From: a virus | Strand: one strand, 5' to 3' | Virus record (IMG/VR): IMGVR_UViG_3300028392_000341 | Coordinates: 1 to 20,570 of that record | DNA length: 20,570 nucleotides | In this document: positions 18,740 to 20,570 of the stretch, piece by piece | Layout: every line of letters starts with the position of its first letter | Numbering within the stretch: the first letter of the stretch is position 1 | Program-made: the position numbers and the translations under genes | Notes under the pieces: model-generated | The model's database searches: none | What the model saw: only the letters and a program-made list of their open reading frames with translations | Told to the model about the DNA's origin: nothing

Positions 18740-20570
18740 ATGACGGATGTTCGATTACTTGAGGCTGTAGTACCTAACCTTGCAGAAGGTTGGTACTGCG
18801 TCTTAGGTTTAAAAAATGGGAAGTTTGTATCCCAAGAGCACTACAAAACACTAGCCGAAGTCGCGGTTGAATCTGATCGCTTAGTTGCGGCAGAGGCCGA
18901 TGCGTTCTACGCGTGCGGGCGCTTTATTTCCGATGAGAACCGAGATGCTGACAACTGTGGTTGGATGCAATCGTTTTTCCTAGACATTGACTGCGGAGCA
19001 GATAAGGCTACGCCAGACAAGTACGGTCGTATCAAGGGCTACATTGATCAAGCCACGGGCATGGATGCGCTCAAGGAGTTGTGCAAGACACTCAAACTAC
19101 CGCGCCCATCCATCGTCAACTCAGGGCGTGGCTGGCATGTCTACTGGACGCTGACTGAACCCGTGGAGCGAGACAAGTGGCAACCTGTGGCGAATACGTT
19201 CAAGGCTCTATGTCTGCAACACAAGTTTATTGTTGACCCAGCCGTACCTGCGGATGCCGCCCGTATCTTGCGTATCCCCGGAACTAAGAACTTCAAGGGT
19301 GACCCAGCGCACGACGTGACGCTGATGCACCTAGCACCACCGATTACGTTCGAGGAGTTTGCTGACAAGCTGGGGCCAATCACTCCGGTCAAGCCTCACA
19401 CACCAACTAAAGAATTAGATGATTTCACGAGAGCAGTAATAGGGAATAGGCAGTCTCGCTTCAAGACCATCCTGATGAAGACTGCTGAGGGCACAGGTTG
19501 TGCACAACTCCAGAACGTCATCGACAACCAAGACACCATCGAAGAACCGTTATGGCGGGCGGGGCTCTCCATAGCCCAGCACTGTGTAGACCGAGACGTA
19601 GCCATACACGCTATATCCAAGAAGCACCCGCAGTACGACCCCGCTGAGACTGAGCGCAAGGCCGCTAAGACCAAGGGTCCTTACACCTGCGATACCTTTG
19701 ACTCCTTCGCCCCAAACATCTGCTCGAACTGTAGCCATCGCGGGCATATTAAATCTCCGATCGTTATCGGGCATGAGATCGCCAAGTCTGAAGAGGGCGC
19801 TGAGATCAACTATGCCGCCAACCCAGCGGTGGCATCCATAGCCTCCACCACGACAGGGTTCAAAGTCCCCAAGCTCCCAAGCAAATACTTTCGTGGTAAG
19901 AACGGTGGCATTTATAAGAATGTGAAAGACGAGGAAGAAGAAGACGGCGGCATGGGCGTTGTCCTCGTCTATGAGTACGACTTGTTTGTAATCAAGCGGC
20001 TATTTGACCCTATGCAGGGCGAGACAGTCTTGATACATCTGGCTTTGCCCAAAGATGGTGTTAAAGAATTTTCCCTTACGTTGGTAGATGCGCTTAGTAA
20101 AGAAGAACTACGTAAGGTGCTTTCGTTCCAAGGCGTTATTGCCATGCAGCTACAGATGAACTTGATTCTCGAGTATCTCGTGCAGTGCGCAAAGGAACTG
20201 CAGGTATCACACGAGGCAGAAATGATGAGATTGCAATTTGGATGGGCTGACGAAGACTCTAAGTTTATTTTGGGCGACCGAGAAATCGGCCCTAGCTTCA
20301 TTCGGTATAGCCCGCCGTCTAAGGCTACCCGTGAAGTGGCTCACGCCCTACGCCCCGCCGGTACGCTGGAGGACTGGAAAGACATCATCAATGTCTACAA
20401 CATGTCTGGCTTTGAGCCACATGCCTTCGCTGTGTTCACGGCATTTGGTGCACCGCTACTGAAGTTCATGAACCTCAAAGGCGGCATCATTAACCTAGTC
20501 AACAACCGCTCAGGTACGGGCAAGTCCACCATTCTGCAGGTTATGAACAGCGTATGGGGGCATCCCGATT
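18740..20570 (+). CDS. Primase-helicase (AEP-like primase, zinc site, DUF927-like ATPase), 3' end missing
   Basis: The first 610 residues of a larger protein cut by the window end. ATG 18740 follows AGGA and is the first start after an in-frame TGA at 18722. An archaeo-eukaryotic-primase-type region is suggested by FLDIDCG (80-86, acidic pair), NSGRGWHVYW (127-136) and RILRIPGTKNFKG (175-187). A helical linker spans 225-315. Cys317, Cys328, Cys331, His333 and His336 may bind zinc. The C-terminal part enters a DUF927-like helicase with Walker A NNRSGTGKST (588-597). It should prime and unwind DNA for the family A polymerase. Confidence 0.92.
   Translation, partial: MTDVRLLEAVVPNLAEGWYCVLGLKNGKFVSQEHYKTLAEVAVESDRLVAAEADAFYACGRFISDENRDADNCGWMQSFFLDIDCGADKATPDKYGRIKGYIDQATGMDALKELCKTLKLPRPSIVNSGRGWHVYWTLTEPVERDKWQPVANTFKALCLQHKFIVDPAVPADAARILRIPGTKNFKGDPAHDVTLMHLAPPITFEEFADKLGPITPVKPHTPTKELDDFTRAVIGNRQSRFKTILMKTAEGTGCAQLQNVIDNQDTIEEPLWRAGLSIAQHCVDRDVAIHAISKKHPQYDPAETERKAAKTKGPYTCDTFDSFAPNICSNCSHRGHIKSPIVIGHEIAKSEEGAEINYAANPAVASIASTTTGFKVPKLPSKYFRGKNGGIYKNVKDEEEEDGGMGVVLVYEYDLFVIKRLFDPMQGETVLIHLALPKDGVKEFSLTLVDALSKEELRKVLSFQGVIAMQLQMNLILEYLVQCAKELQVSHEAEMMRLQFGWADEDSKFILGDREIGPSFIRYSPPSKATREVAHALRPAGTLEDWKDIINVYNMSGFEPHAFAVFTAFGAPLLKFMNLKGGIINLVNNRSGTGKSTILQVMNSVWGHPD

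Overview
The window looks like the early and replication part of a tailed bacteriophage or prophage genome. All genes I can support lie on the + strand, most are packed with ATGA or TAATG overlaps, many encode very small unknown proteins, and the recognisable products form a phage replication set. Canonical sigma-70 promoters and strong Shine-Dalgarno sequences point to a Gram-negative-type host. Host genus cannot be read from the sequence. No rRNA, tRNA, integrase, transposase, structural or lysis gene and no CRISPR array is visible.

Region 1 (1-754): the 3' end of an unidentified gene and three small coupled ORFs. Region 2 (741-8235): a transcription unit from a near-perfect extended promoter (P1, 741-769) to a textbook intrinsic terminator (8210-8235). 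It encodes a zinc-ribbon protein, a MoxR-like AAA+ ATPase, three or four tiny (partly membrane) proteins, a protein joining an HExxH metallopeptidase-like region to a VWA domain, a 53-residue probable ribbon-helix-helix (RHH) protein, a DUF3150-like protein and several unknowns. Scattered through this region are six copies of one 29-bp near-palindrome (12-bp half-site, 5-bp spacer, 12-bp inverted half-site) at 808, 1132, 2532, 5027, 6109 and 8242. I found none after 8270. They look like dispersed operators or partition-type sites and are the most interesting feature here.

Region 3 (8305-12081) is driven by P2: a VRR-NUC nuclease, an unknown, a family A DNA polymerase with 3'-5' exonuclease, a Cas4/RecB-like nuclease with four iron-sulfur-type cysteines, and an HTH-DUF3310 protein. 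Region 4 (12097-15468) holds a compositionally distinct basic zinc-finger gene and then a chain of small coupled ORFs, including two probable paralogues, an NrdR-type zinc ribbon, a gene nested in a different frame of that ribbon gene, and an HNH-like protein.

Region 5 (15470-20570): a SNF2-type helicase, promoter P3, two conserved phage-type proteins (one a possible ssDNA-binding protein), a small HTH protein, a complex hairpin region, and the start of a large primase-helicase that runs off the window. The three promoters P1, P2 and P3 share an 18-bp sequence around the -35 box, so the modules are probably under one control.

Together, polymerase, primase-helicase, SNF2 helicase, nucleases and the possible ssDNA-binding protein would replicate and process phage DNA. 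The MoxR, VWA and DUF3150-like genes form a second functional group whose role in phages is unknown.
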